The translations under genes and the position numbers were made by a program. The notes beneath the pieces were generated by a model. It was not told the origin of the DNA. It made no database searches and was given only the letters and a program-made list of their open reading frames with translations. Source: a bacterium (GTDB taxonomy: Bacteria > SZUA-182 > DTGQ01). From it: DNA of 59,668 nucleotides. Location of the stretch: assembly GCA_040755755.1 (NCBI GenBank), contig JBFLZW010000060.1, positions 1 to 59,668 on the forward strand, written 5' to 3'. Positions 17,392-26,010 of the stretch are shown here, in pieces; the first letter of the stretch is position 1; every line of letters starts with the position of its first letter.

Positions 17392-17498
17392 AAGGGAGTG
17401 CGAGCGGCTCTTTGCACTCCCTTGCTCTTACCTTTCAGGTGCTGGAAGGATAGCCCGGAGAGCAGGTATCTTTCCCTGCCCGAATGGACCTGTTCTCC
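17392..17498. ncRNA. candidate structured RNA (two long hairpins)
   Basis: AAGGGAGTGC (17392-17401) pairs perfectly with GCACTCCCTT (17414-17423). GGAGAGCAGGT (17457-17467) pairs with ACCTGTTCTCC (17488-17498), with one G-U. The hairpins follow the sigma54-like site on the plus strand. No known RNA family was recognised, and the strand is uncertain. Confidence 0.3.
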
Positions 17499-17868
17499 CC
17501 TACACATTTGTCGAACACGGAAACCTTACAACTACCAGCATAAGCCATTAAAATTGCGAAGTATTCACGCTCCACTCATTATTCTGCCGATCTGAGAGGT
17601 TCGACAATTTTGTCACCCCATAGATCATGGTGAGCGAATAAGTCCTGGTAAATCAGTTGCTTATCTGTTGGCATTCAACTTGCTATTTAGTTAGTTGTTC
17701 TCAATAACATCATGAGAAGCAAAACGGAATTTGTCGCCCGGATTTTCTCAAGCAGCGACAATATGACTTACCGAATATCTGCTTTGTTCTTAAGGAAATA
17801 TTTTCCAGGAACAAGACTTACTATGAATAAGACTTACTATCATAATCATAGAAGAGAGGAGTCAAAAT

Positions 17869-18381
17869 ATGCAGACAGAGCGAGTTGAAAAGACCCGTAA
17901 GCAAAAAAGATTGATGCAGACTATGATTAGAACCAACAAGGATTTGTGGGATACCAAAAAACGGCTGGAAAAAAATTGCAAGGATTTGAAATATAAACTC
18001 AAGCAAAACGAGCAGGAGTTGTACCGGGAAAAAAAGATCGGCCTGGCTCTCTATGAAAACATCACCAGCGGATTGCTCATTATTAACCGGGACCACTCCA
18101 TTGCTTACGCTAACCCCGCAGCAGAATCGATCACCGGCTACTCCAGGGAGGAGCTCCTTCACTCCGACTGCTTTAATCTGCTTTCCTCTGCGGATTGCAG
18201 GGGAACCGGCCTTTTGCTTCCTCCTCCCCTGAAAAAGGATTCCCAGGTTAAGCTCAAAAGCCACATCCATAAGAAAAATGGCCAAAAGATCAAGGTAAGT
18301 TTGCATATTCAATCCATTGTAGATGAAAATAACCGATTTTCAAAAGGATTAATCCTGTTTAACCCGGAAGTGCAGGTTTAA
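17869..18381 (+). CDS. small coiled-coil PAS domain protein
   Basis: A 170-aa cytoplasmic protein. Residues 1-60 are a charged coiled coil (RKQKRLMQTMIRTNKDLWDT and so on), and residues about 62-168 form a PAS domain (ENITSGLLIINRDHSIAYANPAAESITGYSREELL, then a PAC-like end). There is no kinase, cyclase or DNA-binding domain. A GAGGAG site precedes the ATG. Stand-alone PAS proteins often partner with separate kinases or sensors. The output-less sensor upstream (opposite strand) is the only signalling gene nearby, so a link is possible but unproven. Confidence 0.8.
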   Translation: MQTERVEKTRKQKRLMQTMIRTNKDLWDTKKRLEKNCKDLKYKLKQNEQELYREKKIGLALYENITSGLLIINRDHSIAYANPAAESITGYSREELLHSDCFNLLSSADCRGTGLLLPPPLKKDSQVKLKSHIHKKNGQKIKVSLHIQSIVDENNRFSKGLILFNPEVQV

Positions 18382-18401
18382 CAGATTGTATTGACGTGTT
18401 T

Positions 18402-18446
18402 ATCATCGACACGAGCATCATTGACACGAGTATCATTGACACAAGC
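18402..18446 (+). repeat. three tandem 15-bp units
   Basis: ATCATCGACACGAGC, ATCATTGACACGAGT and ATCATTGACACAAGC follow each other directly at 18402-18446, between the PAS gene and its terminator. Each later unit contains TTGACA. Confidence 0.75.
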
Positions 18447-18476
18447 CATCACCCCTTATTTCCTCTCTCCCATAAA

Positions 18477-18520
18477 AGGCCAGCTCTTTTCTACCTTCAA
18501 GGAGCTGGCCTCCTCCTTTT
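18477..18520 (+). terminator. rho-independent terminator of the PAS gene
   Basis: AGGCCAGCTC (18477-18486) and GAGCTGGCCT (18502-18511) form a perfect 10-bp stem with a 15-nt loop, followed by the pyrimidine tract CCTCCTTTT. Confidence 0.7.
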
Positions 18521-18634
18521 GCTGCATGGTGAAAAAGGCATTGGGGAAAATCGTACGATTTCTTGAAAATGATCAATTCTTGCATAATCTTTGCCCTGTT
18601 TTTCAGATTTTCAGATAGTCAGAGGTTCAGAGGA

Positions 18635-21145
18635 TCAGACTGAGGGGCCACGAACTACACGAAAACCGCTATAGTTGACCCGGCTACTCGGGACGCTCCA
18701 GTAACGGGCGGCACAGCGCAGATTGACCTGGTAGCTGAGGAACGAGCCCCCGCGAACCACGCGGCCTTCACCATTCTTCGGGCCAAGAGGGTCTTTCACT
18801 ACGCCCTGCCGAGCACAAAGCTGGTAATACTTCTCGCTGTACCAATCCTGGCACCATTCCCAGACATTACCGGCCATATCGATCACCCCTTCAGGCGAGC
18901 AATTATCAGGGAAAATCCCCACCGGCGCGGCCTTCCCTGTCTCGCTTTCATAAAAATTGGCGGTCTCCGGTGTTGGCTCATTACTACCCCAGGGATACTT
19001 TCGATATTCCTGGCCAGGACCGCGCGCCGCGCGTTCCCATTCAGCCTCTGTGGGCAGCCGTCCTCCGGCCCAGCAGGCAAAGGCGGCAGCTTCATACCAG
19101 CTTACGGACACCACTGGCCTGGAAGGATACTGCTTTTGATCCTCCCACTTTTTCGGCTCCCTGTACTTACCAAAGCCGCCTGTTGCTTGCCAGTATCGAT
19201 TATTCTCATACCCGCCATCTTCAATAAACCGCCGGTATTGCTCAACCGTGACCGGGTATTTACCGATGCGATAGGCAGACAACTCAACCTGGTGGACCGG
19301 TGATTCATCATTCCGGGCATCCTTATCGAAATTTCGCTCCGTGCGCTTATCCCTCTGTGCCCCCATCCAGAATAATCCCCCTGGAATCTCAATCATCGGC
19401 CCAGTCCTGGGATCACCCTCCGCCAGTCTCGGATCACCCGCCTGAGCCAGGGCGTCGGCAGCCTCAATGCGCACTTGCATCGGCACATTCCGGTAGGCGG
19501 CCTTATCAAAAATGCCCATGACCTGGCGCATAATCTCAGGATAGGCCGGGTTGGCGGGCTTATACCTATAGGGTGCCAGATCGCGCTCGATACCGCCTGA
19601 AAGCCCCACCTTTCTGGCCAATTGCGGCAGGGTCTCATTGGTTCCCTTCTGCGGTCCCCGGGTGATGATTTCGTCAATCAGATGGTTGATTTTATCCAGA
19701 CCCTGTTTATACAGTACGCCACTCAGCAGGAGCACCACCTCACGCCATTCACTGCTGGAGAGCCGCTCGTTTTCAAACAGTATCTCCAATTGCTTCGCCT
19801 CCAGAAGGCCGGCGATCTCAAATGCTGCCAGATACTCCTGGAAGCTCAGATGCCAGAATTCAAGACGGTGGCTTCGCTCGACGATGATGCCGCTGTCCAG
19901 CATTTCTTCGCCCAGAAATCGCTCGGCCAGCTCAACCGCCGTATGTTCCCGGTTAGAATCAAATTCCGCAGCCAGTTGCTCGGCAGCCCAGCGCAGCCCT
20001 ACCTGCCTCTGGCGGCCATCAGGATGAATGAACATAGCCAGGGCCAGCTTCTGCAGGAGCTTGCGGGATCGATCGACCGAAAGGCGGCCTGGGCGCTGCT
20101 CTCTGGCACGCAGCAGCCAGGTAATGACAGACTCATAGAGCTCGGCGCGCTGCTCGGGCAGGCGGTTTTCATTCCAGTGGACCACGGCCAGGGCGGTAAG
20201 CATGACCGGGGTGCTGGCCATCCGCCGGATCTGCGGACTTGACTGGAGCGCGCCAATAAGCTCAGCAAGGTGCTGCCGCGATTTCTCCGGCGCATCAGGG
20301 TAAAGCGCAGAGCTCCATTGGGTCAGAAAGACCTTCATGGCCTGCTCATCGAGAGGCGCAATCTCTGCCAGGGCAAAGTCTCCCTCGGGCATGACTTTGC
20401 CAATAAGCGCACCCGGCCTGCTGGTCAGGACAAGGCAGCATTTGGGGTAGGCCCTGAGCAGATGAGCGACCAGGGAGCTTATGTTTTGGCGCATTCTTGA
20501 ATTCGGTGCCTCATCCAGGCCGTCGAGCATGATCAGACAATGCCCCTCCTTCATTTCCCGGCGAAAGTCCTCGGCTGAAACCTGCCAATCAAATTCTTTA
20601 CTCTGCTCACCGAGAAAGTGGAACAGCCATTCTGGGCTGTCTTTGTGTGTCGGCGAGTGAGCGGGATCTTTAGCTTTCCATTCGTGGATATGGTCTGCCA
20701 ACCTGCCCAGACGGACAAAAACAGGCAGGGGCGGCTGGCCTGGCCAGATGATCTTTGCTGCGGCACTGGAGGCAGACTCTTCCCCCAGCCATTTCTTACA
20801 GAGCGTAAAGGTGATCAGCCGCAGAAAAGTGCTTTTTCCGGCACCGGGATCGCCCTTGATGATCAGCCCGCACCTGTGCATGGCTTCCTTCATGGTTTCC
20901 TGCAAGGATATTTGCAGAGCTTCATGCAGGGACATTTCACCTGCCATCATTCCTTCATCAGGGTGCAGCCTGCCTTTTCCATCGCTTTTCCGGAATGACC
21001 GGCCCGCAACACCGGCAGTCTTTAAAGGAATATAGAGCTGATCTATGCCGAATTGATGGACCTTGCCTTCACCGGACACCAGCCCCCGAATGTCCATATA
21101 TCCTGTCTCCGCCTTGAGATAGCCGAGGTAGCGGTTAAAGTCCAC
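18635..21145 (-). CDS. NACHT STAND NTPase with C-terminal FGE-sulfatase domain
   Basis: An 836-aa protein of the bacterial NACHT/STAND class, whose members act as nucleotide-dependent switches, many in phage defence. A pre-NACHT segment (YLGYLKAETGYMDIRGL) leads to Walker A GDPGAGKST (98-106), Walker B LIMLDGLDEA (204-213), LTSRPGA (240-246) and the WHLSFQEYLAAF winged-helix end (431-442). A short HEAT-like piece (557-574) precedes an FGE-sulfatase/C-lectin-like domain (584-836: GRLPTEAEWERAARG, DMAGNVWEWCQDWY, RGGSF, GFRVVRG). Only one Cys (RCAAR) stands in the region holding the two catalytic Cys of true FGE, so it is more likely a recognition domain. The GTG start overlaps the upstream gene by 103 nt in another frame. 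Confidence 0.88.
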   Translation of the reverse strand: MDFNRYLGYLKAETGYMDIRGLVSGEGKVHQFGIDQLYIPLKTAGVAGRSFRKSDGKGRLHPDEGMMAGEMSLHEALQISLQETMKEAMHRCGLIIKGDPGAGKSTFLRLITFTLCKKWLGEESASSAAAKIIWPGQPPLPVFVRLGRLADHIHEWKAKDPAHSPTHKDSPEWLFHFLGEQSKEFDWQVSAEDFRREMKEGHCLIMLDGLDEAPNSRMRQNISSLVAHLLRAYPKCCLVLTSRPGALIGKVMPEGDFALAEIAPLDEQAMKVFLTQWSSALYPDAPEKSRQHLAELIGALQSSPQIRRMASTPVMLTALAVVHWNENRLPEQRAELYESVITWLLRAREQRPGRLSVDRSRKLLQKLALAMFIHPDGRQRQVGLRWAAEQLAAEFDSNREHTAVELAERFLGEEMLDSGIIVERSHRLEFWHLSFQEYLAAFEIAGLLEAKQLEILFENERLSSSEWREVVLLLSGVLYKQGLDKINHLIDEIITRGPQKGTNETLPQLARKVGLSGGIERDLAPYRYKPANPAYPEIMRQVMGIFDKAAYRNVPMQVRIEAADALAQAGDPRLAEGDPRTGPMIEIPGGLFWMGAQRDKRTERNFDKDARNDESPVHQVELSAYRIGKYPVTVEQYRRFIEDGGYENNRYWQATGGFGKYREPKKWEDQKQYPSRPVVSVSWYEAAAFACWAGGRLPTEAEWERAARGPGQEYRKYPWGSNEPTPETANFYESETGKAAPVGIFPDNCSPEGVIDMAGNVWEWCQDWYSEKYYQLCARQGVVKDPLGPKNGEGRVVRGGSFLSYQVNLRCAARYWSVPSSRVNYSGFRVVRGPSV

Positions 21146-21888
21146 TCCACGAGCTCAAGGGAAAAACCAAGCCTGTTACCCAGCATGCGCTCGATTTGGG
21201 CCACTACGGCACCGACTTTTTGCCGCTCGGCATCGACATCGCCGGGAGAGGAGAGAAAAATGCGGATTTTCCGCACAAAGGTTTTTTCTCCGGCAGCAGC
21301 GTCCCTGCCTTTATCACTGGGGAGCGAATGCTCCCTGGTCCGGATTTCTGGCCGTTGAGGGATAACTCGGTGGGTGATGGTATCGGCTATCCTGTGACCA
21401 TCGGGATTCTGGATGATGTACACATCTCCGTGTACAGTGTTAATGACACCAGCAGGATTCTGGCTCCCGGTGATGATGGTGCTATCACTCACCCTGCCGC
21501 CGATAGCTGCACCGCCAGCCCCGGCGGCCACAGCTCCCGGCCCCTGGGCAATAGCCCCGTCGCCATGCGATACGGCATGACAGACCGGCCTGTCAGCTGG
21601 TGCATACTGCTTCAGAAGATCGAGCAGGGCCTGAGCCTGTCTTACGATCTCATCATCCTGGCTCGCGTTAGCGCTTTTGAGTACTTCCTTTAGTGCTTCC
21701 TGCCCGTCTTTAGAGTCTGGCTCCTCATCTAACCGATCAAGGGCGACCTTAGCCCCGGCTCTGTTGCCAAGCTTGCGGGCAATAAGGGCTTTCAGTCCCG
21801 CGTAAGCGTCCTTCATTCCCTGCGCAGTCACATCCTGAGCTGCGGCCGCCGCACCGGCGGCCAGTGCTGCTATGATTGTTCTCTCCAT
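21043..21888 (-). CDS. NACHT partner: helical domain, Gly/Ala beta-roll and truncated DUF4062
   Basis: A 281-aa protein. Residues 1-98 are a helical effector-associated-like domain. Residues 107-160 are a Gly/Ala-rich stretch (GDGAIAQGPGAVAAGAGGAA...TVHGDVYIIQ) typical of bacterial NACHT and conflict-system proteins. Residues 207-249 are the N-terminal part of DUF4062 (RKIRIFLSSPGDVDAERQKV...LELVEW), a TIR/SEFIR-like signalling domain. After LELVEW the frame turns into non-homologous sequence, while the NACHT reading frame opens at exactly this point. The two are therefore probably one ancestral DUF4062-NACHT-FGE gene broken by a frameshift or deletion, or a split system with overlapping genes. 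About two thirds of DUF4062 is missing. Confidence 0.75.
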   Translation of the reverse strand: MERTIIAALAAGAAAAAQDVTAQGMKDAYAGLKALIARKLGNRAGAKVALDRLDEEPDSKDGQEALKEVLKSANASQDDEIVRQAQALLDLLKQYAPADRPVCHAVSHGDGAIAQGPGAVAAGAGGAAIGGRVSDSTIITGSQNPAGVINTVHGDVYIIQNPDGHRIADTITHRVIPQRPEIRTREHSLPSDKGRDAAAGEKTFVRKIRIFLSSPGDVDAERQKVGAVVAQIERMLGNRLGFSLELVEWTLTATSAISRRRQDIWTFGGWCPVKARSINSA

Positions 21889-22478
21889 TCCTTGCCTCCC
21901 TGCTATTTACCTTCTCCCTCCTTAAGAGGAATATTTCCTTGCTCGTACAGCTCTTGATACCATTCAAAATACCCTTTAGTTGATACTCTTACATCAGAAA
22001 TTTCATAATACTATTATTATTGGATAGAATCCAATTAAATTTCTCTGGATCATTAAGGAGTTGGGGAGCAGGTGTCAGGTCCTGACATGGTACATAAAGC
22101 GCTCTTATGGGAAAGACGGCACGGCAGTGTTGTATTTTTCCCGCAGAGGCGCAGAGGATATCATTTTCAGTCATTCTCTGCGCCTTTGCGTCTGCGGGAG
22201 ATCATTCTTTCATCCTTAAATATGTGCCATCGGATGTGTGCCATGTATCCCATATGGGCGATCCCCGAACATTGGCAGAGTAAATTGACTTTAGTCGCAG
22301 AGGCAAGCAAATAGCGTGAAGCAGGTTCGGCACTTGACTTGATACTCAAAATTCGATACAAAAACATGAAAGTCTAGGATGGATTTCCGATTCATATTAT
22401 GGATATGAGAAGATAAAAATAGAGAGTATATTGAAAAACGAATTATTTTTCGATCATATAGGGAAAAAGGGAGATGTA
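21889..22478. other. 590-bp intergenic stretch with an inverted CGCAGAG repeat
   Basis: No gene is seen. The main structure is the CCCGCAGAG inverted repeat at 22140-22198. A Ribosome-binding-like GGGAGATGT lies before the next gene. Otherwise the stretch is AT-rich and without pattern. Confidence 0.5.
22140..22198. repeat. CGCAGAGGCGCAGAG inverted repeat (GxxExxY-element remnant)
   Basis: CCCGCAGAGGCGCAGAG (22140-22156) faces its inverted copy (22176-22198) across a GATATCATT-containing centre. The same sequence, including GATATCATT beside the left arm, borders the GxxExxY gene at 53310-53757. This copy therefore looks like that element with its gene removed. Confidence 0.7.
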
Positions 22479-22745
22479 ATGCCAACAATTTCTATGTTTT
22501 ATGGGATAATAATTCGAATGTATTGTGCTCCAGGTGAACATAATCCGCCACATATTCATGTGTACTATCAGGAGTATAAGGCTATCATTAATATTCTATC
22601 CTGCGAAATAACAGAAGGCAATCTGCCGGTGAAGCAAAGCAGACTTGTTCTGGCATGGGCTGAAATTCATAAAGAGGAATTGTTAGCGGACTGGGAGTTG
22701 ACATCGAATGGCGAGCTTCCTTTCAAGATTGAACCTTTGAAGTGA
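22479..22745 (+). CDS. DUF4160 family protein
   Basis: An 88-aa protein of the DUF4160 family, recognised by MPTISMFYGIIIRMY and the HNPPHIHVYY motif near residues 21-30. The genes of this family are usually paired with a DUF2442 gene, and the pair is often listed as a putative toxin-antitoxin-like unit; the biochemical role is not established. The DUF2442 gene follows 36 nt downstream here. The ATG at 22479 follows AAAGGGAGATG. It sits just after the NACHT locus on the opposite strand, in AT-richer DNA than its neighbours, consistent with acquired DNA. Confidence 0.85.
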   Translation: MPTISMFYGIIIRMYCAPGEHNPPHIHVYYQEYKAIINILSCEITEGNLPVKQSRLVLAWAEIHKEELLADWELTSNGELPFKIEPLK

Positions 22746-22781
22746 AATGAAATGAAATGAAGTAAGTGAAATGAGGGTTAT

Positions 22782-23027
22782 ATGTATTTATCAGTCAAAA
22801 ATGTAAAACCACTAGATGAATATAAATTATTGATAAAATTCGAAAATGGTGAGGAGAGGATATTCGATGTTGCTCCATATCTAACCATTGGTAAATTTTC
22901 AGAATTGAAAGATGTATCGTTATTTAATTCAGTGACGGTTAAATATGATACGATAGAATGGGCAAACAATTTGGACATGGACCCTGAATTTCTCTATAGT
23001 AAGAGTATCGAAGTCAATGGAAAGTAA
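22782..23027 (+). CDS. DUF2442 family protein (pair of DUF4160)
   Basis: An 81-aa DUF2442 protein. The fold is a small beta sheet, and the consensus ends in a typical VKYDTIEWANNLDMDPEFLY segment, here near residues 47-66. It follows the DUF4160 gene closely and is probably co-transcribed. A GAGGG site precedes the ATG. It is taken as the antitoxin or DNA-binding half by analogy only. Confidence 0.85.
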   Translation: MYLSVKNVKPLDEYKLLIKFENGEERIFDVAPYLTIGKFSELKDVSLFNSVTVKYDTIEWANNLDMDPEFLYSKSIEVNGK

Positions 23028-23388
23028 ACGGTAAAATTGGGAAGAAAGGTGTGAAGTTGGGGTCATCCTCAAATCCGGAATCAAGTCTTGAATTGTAATT
23101 TTCCCTGTGCTTCTGAGAGGCAGATAAATAAAGCATAAAGCGGAGACATGGGCGCTCCCCAGGTATATGCATTGACACGGTTATAGGCTATTAGTTACAA
23201 TTATTTTGCTTGGTCATATTACCTATCACCTTTTTAGGGATGAGAGATAACATTTAGTAAATTTACCTGATAAGTCATAAGCGGATAATGAGCATATAAT
23301 TGGGAGATAGAGTTGATGAATAACTGGAATCTTGCGCAGTCAGGCCAAACGATAAATAAAATCGAACCATTACCATGAGGCAAGACAT
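23028..23388. other. 361-bp intergenic stretch, nothing recognised
   Basis: AT-rich sequence between two DUF2442 genes. I see no open frame with a family signature, no strong hairpin and no tRNA-like fold. Confidence 0.5.
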
Positions 23389-23667
23389 ATGTGGGATATG
23401 AACGAAGTAGTCAAAATCGAATACAAGGGCGATTATGTGTACCATATCGTTTTTGACAATTCTGTCAACGGTGATATAGATTTTTCACTCTATCTCACTA
23501 AGGGGCCTGTGTTTCATGCTTTAAAGGACCCAGAGTTATTTAAAAAAGCTCGTATTGACGGAGGGACGATAGCTTGGCCTAACGGCGCCGATATCGCTCC
23601 TGAAACTATTTATGAGGCCATCGAATCCGCGAATCCGCAGAATCCGGGGTCAGAATCGGGGTCTTGA
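23389..23667 (+). CDS. second DUF2442 family protein
   Basis: A 92-aa DUF2442 protein without its own DUF4160 partner. The typical end is visible in [22 protein letters not shown] (near residues 61-82). A GAGG site stands 8 nt before the ATG at 23389. It differs in sequence from the DUF2442 at 22782, so it is not a recent duplicate. The C-terminal [11 protein letters not shown] tail is repetitive at the DNA level (AATCCGCGAATCCGCAGAATCCGG). Confidence 0.8.
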   Translation: MWDMNEVVKIEYKGDYVYHIVFDNSVNGDIDFSLYLTKGPVFHALKDPELFKKARIDGGTIAWPNGADIAPETIYEAIESANPQNPGSESGS

Positions 23668-23805
23668 ATTATGATTTTCCCTGCGCCAATATTTTTCTCA
23701 CTCCACACCCCTCACCCCAGCCCTTCTCCCCAGAGGGGCAAGGGAGCAGGAAAGCCGGGCTGAGCCTGATGCATATCCCCCCTCACTCCCATGCCTTTTC
23801 CCCCC

Positions 23806-24816
23806 TCACTCCCACAGCGAGGCCAGTTTTGTTTCCGCACCCTCGACCAGTTCCCGGATAATTTCCTGCACGGGCTGGATTTTTTTGACGAAGGCCACGC
23901 TCTGGCCAGCCATGACCGAGCCGTTTTCCACATCGCCGTCGATCACGGCGCTTCGCAGGGCACCGACCCAGAATTCCTCCAGTTTCATCTGTGCGGCCCT
24001 GCGGTCGATCCTTTCTTCTTCCAGTTCCTTCAAAAGGTCCAACTGGAGTTGGTTGAATCGTTTGGTTGCCTTATTGACAATGGCCCGGACAGGGACAACC
24101 GGCAGAAAAGGATCAAACTGGTAGGTCTGCTGAGCATCGCGGGCACTTGATGAGATCAGTTTTTTCTTGAAATCCGGATGAGCGATGGATTCTTCAGCCG
24201 CGGCAAAGCGGGTACCCAACTGGCATCCGGCAGCCCCCATCAGGAGGTACTGGGCGATCATTTCTCCCGTGCCGATTCCACCGGCCACAAAAACCGGCAC
24301 GTTCTGGACGTGCAGCAGGATTTCCTGGGCCAGGACAGTGGTCGAGACCGGGCCGATGTGCCCTCCTGCCTCGTTGCCCTCCAGTATCAGGGCATCCGCC
24401 CCTGCCTTGATCATCTTTTTGGCCAGGGCAAGGGTGCTGGCAAAACAGATAATTTTGGCCCCGCTTTCCTTGACCTGATTAATGGCCTTATCCGGAGGGA
24501 TGGCTCCGGCAAAGATGACGTGGCTGAGCTTCTTCTGAGAAACCAGGTCAACGTGCTTCTCAAAATTGGGGGCAATGGTGATCAGATTTACTCCAAAGGG
24601 CTCCCGGGTCAGCTTTTGTGTGGCCTCGATTTCCTTCTCAAGCACCTCGACCGGCATATTGCCGCCTGCCAGGACCCCGAAACAGCCATGATTTGAAACC
24701 GCTGACACCAGATGAGATTCACTGACCCAGGTCATGGCCCCGCATAAAATAGCATACCGGGTTCCCAGAAAATGGATGCCCTTTTCCCACAGCTTACCAA
24801 GATATTTCAATTCCAT
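23806..24816 (-). CDS. nitronate monooxygenase / FabK-like flavoprotein
   Basis: A 336-aa FMN-dependent TIM-barrel protein of the nitronate monooxygenase (2-nitropropane dioxygenase) family, which also includes the enoyl-ACP reductase FabK. Motifs seen are GAMTWVSESHLVSAVSNHGCFGVLAGG, GADALILEGNEAGGHIG (with the His often catalytic in this family) and VPVFVAGGIGTGEMIAQYLLMGAAGCQLGTRF, the phosphate-binding part. The ATG follows AAAGGAGG. It is monocistronic. Enoyl reduction, nitronate oxidation or another flavin reaction cannot be separated from sequence. Confidence 0.88.
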   Translation of the reverse strand: MELKYLGKLWEKGIHFLGTRYAILCGAMTWVSESHLVSAVSNHGCFGVLAGGNMPVEVLEKEIEATQKLTREPFGVNLITIAPNFEKHVDLVSQKKLSHVIFAGAIPPDKAINQVKESGAKIICFASTLALAKKMIKAGADALILEGNEAGGHIGPVSTTVLAQEILLHVQNVPVFVAGGIGTGEMIAQYLLMGAAGCQLGTRFAAAEESIAHPDFKKKLISSSARDAQQTYQFDPFLPVVPVRAIVNKATKRFNQLQLDLLKELEEERIDRRAAQMKLEEFWVGALRSAVIDGDVENGSVMAGQSVAFVKKIQPVQEIIRELVEGAETKLASLWE

Positions 24817-26010
24817 CAAAACTTCCTCCTTTCACAGGAAAGTCCTTATTATAGGGCTGCCGGGCGGTAAAGTCAATTGACGGCACTCCGAAAAAAACCA
24901 TAGGAATTATGTACCCATGCAGATGCATGGTATCTGGGAAGCGTTCATCCCGTTCACCTGCCAAGACCCCTTGCAAGATAGCCGGTTCAATCAGTTACGG
25001 TCGCCTCCGAAGGGGGATTGCGATTTCCATAGAAACTATGTATCCATCCATAGTTTCTATGCGAACCACACCCTCCGCAAATTGGCAACAGAACCTCCAT
25101 CTTCCCTCTCCGCTGTGCAACATATCGAAATTAAAACAAATAGTTATTCATGTTACTCCCTGCCAGAGGAAAATCATGCCCACACCTGGCATAAAGATTG
25201 CCCCAAGCGGCAGATGGAGCGGTAATGAGGAGCATGTATCAGCCTCATCGATCGTCCGGTACAGTCAATTCATATTCATTCCAGGAGCGCAACAACTTCA
25301 GGAGAGCAGCAATTATGACAAGTTAAATTACTCCATATCACATAAGACCATAGAGACATTGCCGAGAGGACAAAACAGCTTATCTTGCGGCTGCCGCGCT
25401 TTCTTCTCTCACTTCACCTTCCGCTATCTCTGGTATGAGCTCCACTGTAGAGAGTCTCCTGTTCGATCTCCATTTTCTGTTTTTCTGAAAAACAGGTCTC
25501 ATTTTCCCGGCTCAAAAATCCCACGGACAGCAATTCTTCCAGGACCGCATCTCCTTATGATTGGCTCTGATACTGATTCCCGACCAGGTAATCGCATAAG
25601 TCACTAACCTGGCCGGAGAGCAATTAGCCGGTATTTCTGCAGCGGGGCAGAATCCGTCTTCCCCTGTGGCTGGAAAGTTTCCTTCATCCTCTTCTCCCTC
25701 TTCCCTCCTGAAAGGCAAGGTTTGCTCTGAGGTAAAAGGAATGAGGTCTGCCATTTCCGGCGCTGGTTAACCCAGAGCAGGCGCAAGGGAGGGAGAAGAG
25801 GGAGAAGAGGATGAGAGCAGTCTTTGGAAGTCAAAAGTCACAGGGCAGGTGAGCTGTTCCTCACAAAGTGATGGTGATAAAGAGTAGGGTCAGGAGGTGA
25901 GACGGTCATTTTGAAGTGACAGGATGAAAATTCTGAAGAGGCAACTATTTTTTTCTTGTTCCGGAACGAGTCAAAGCAATCTTTGGGGGGAGAAAGAGGG
26001 GATTGGAATC
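24817..26010. other. 1.19-kb gene-free region with a 13-bp palindromic hairpin
   Basis: No coding sequence of recognisable type is present. CATAGAAACTATG (25028-25040) and CATAGTTTCTATG (25049-25061) are perfect inverted repeats with an 8-nt loop. The last 80 bases hold the leader of the Gly/Tyr-repeat gene. I see nothing else of known type. Confidence 0.6.

Larger units (their letters stand above)
16412..17868. other. 1.46-kb gene-poor region with repeats and hairpins
   Basis: No convincing protein gene is seen. The stretch holds a palindromic GGCACAAAG/CTTTGTGTC cluster (about 16445-16565), a GTGGGGC...GCCCCAC hairpin (about 16712-16734), a CCCCTCCC/GGTGGGGG repeat block (16925-17035), a sigma54-like site (17221-17236) and two long hairpins (17392-17423 and 17457-17498). 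The 65-codon open frame at 17144-17341 has no family signature. Confidence 0.6.
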
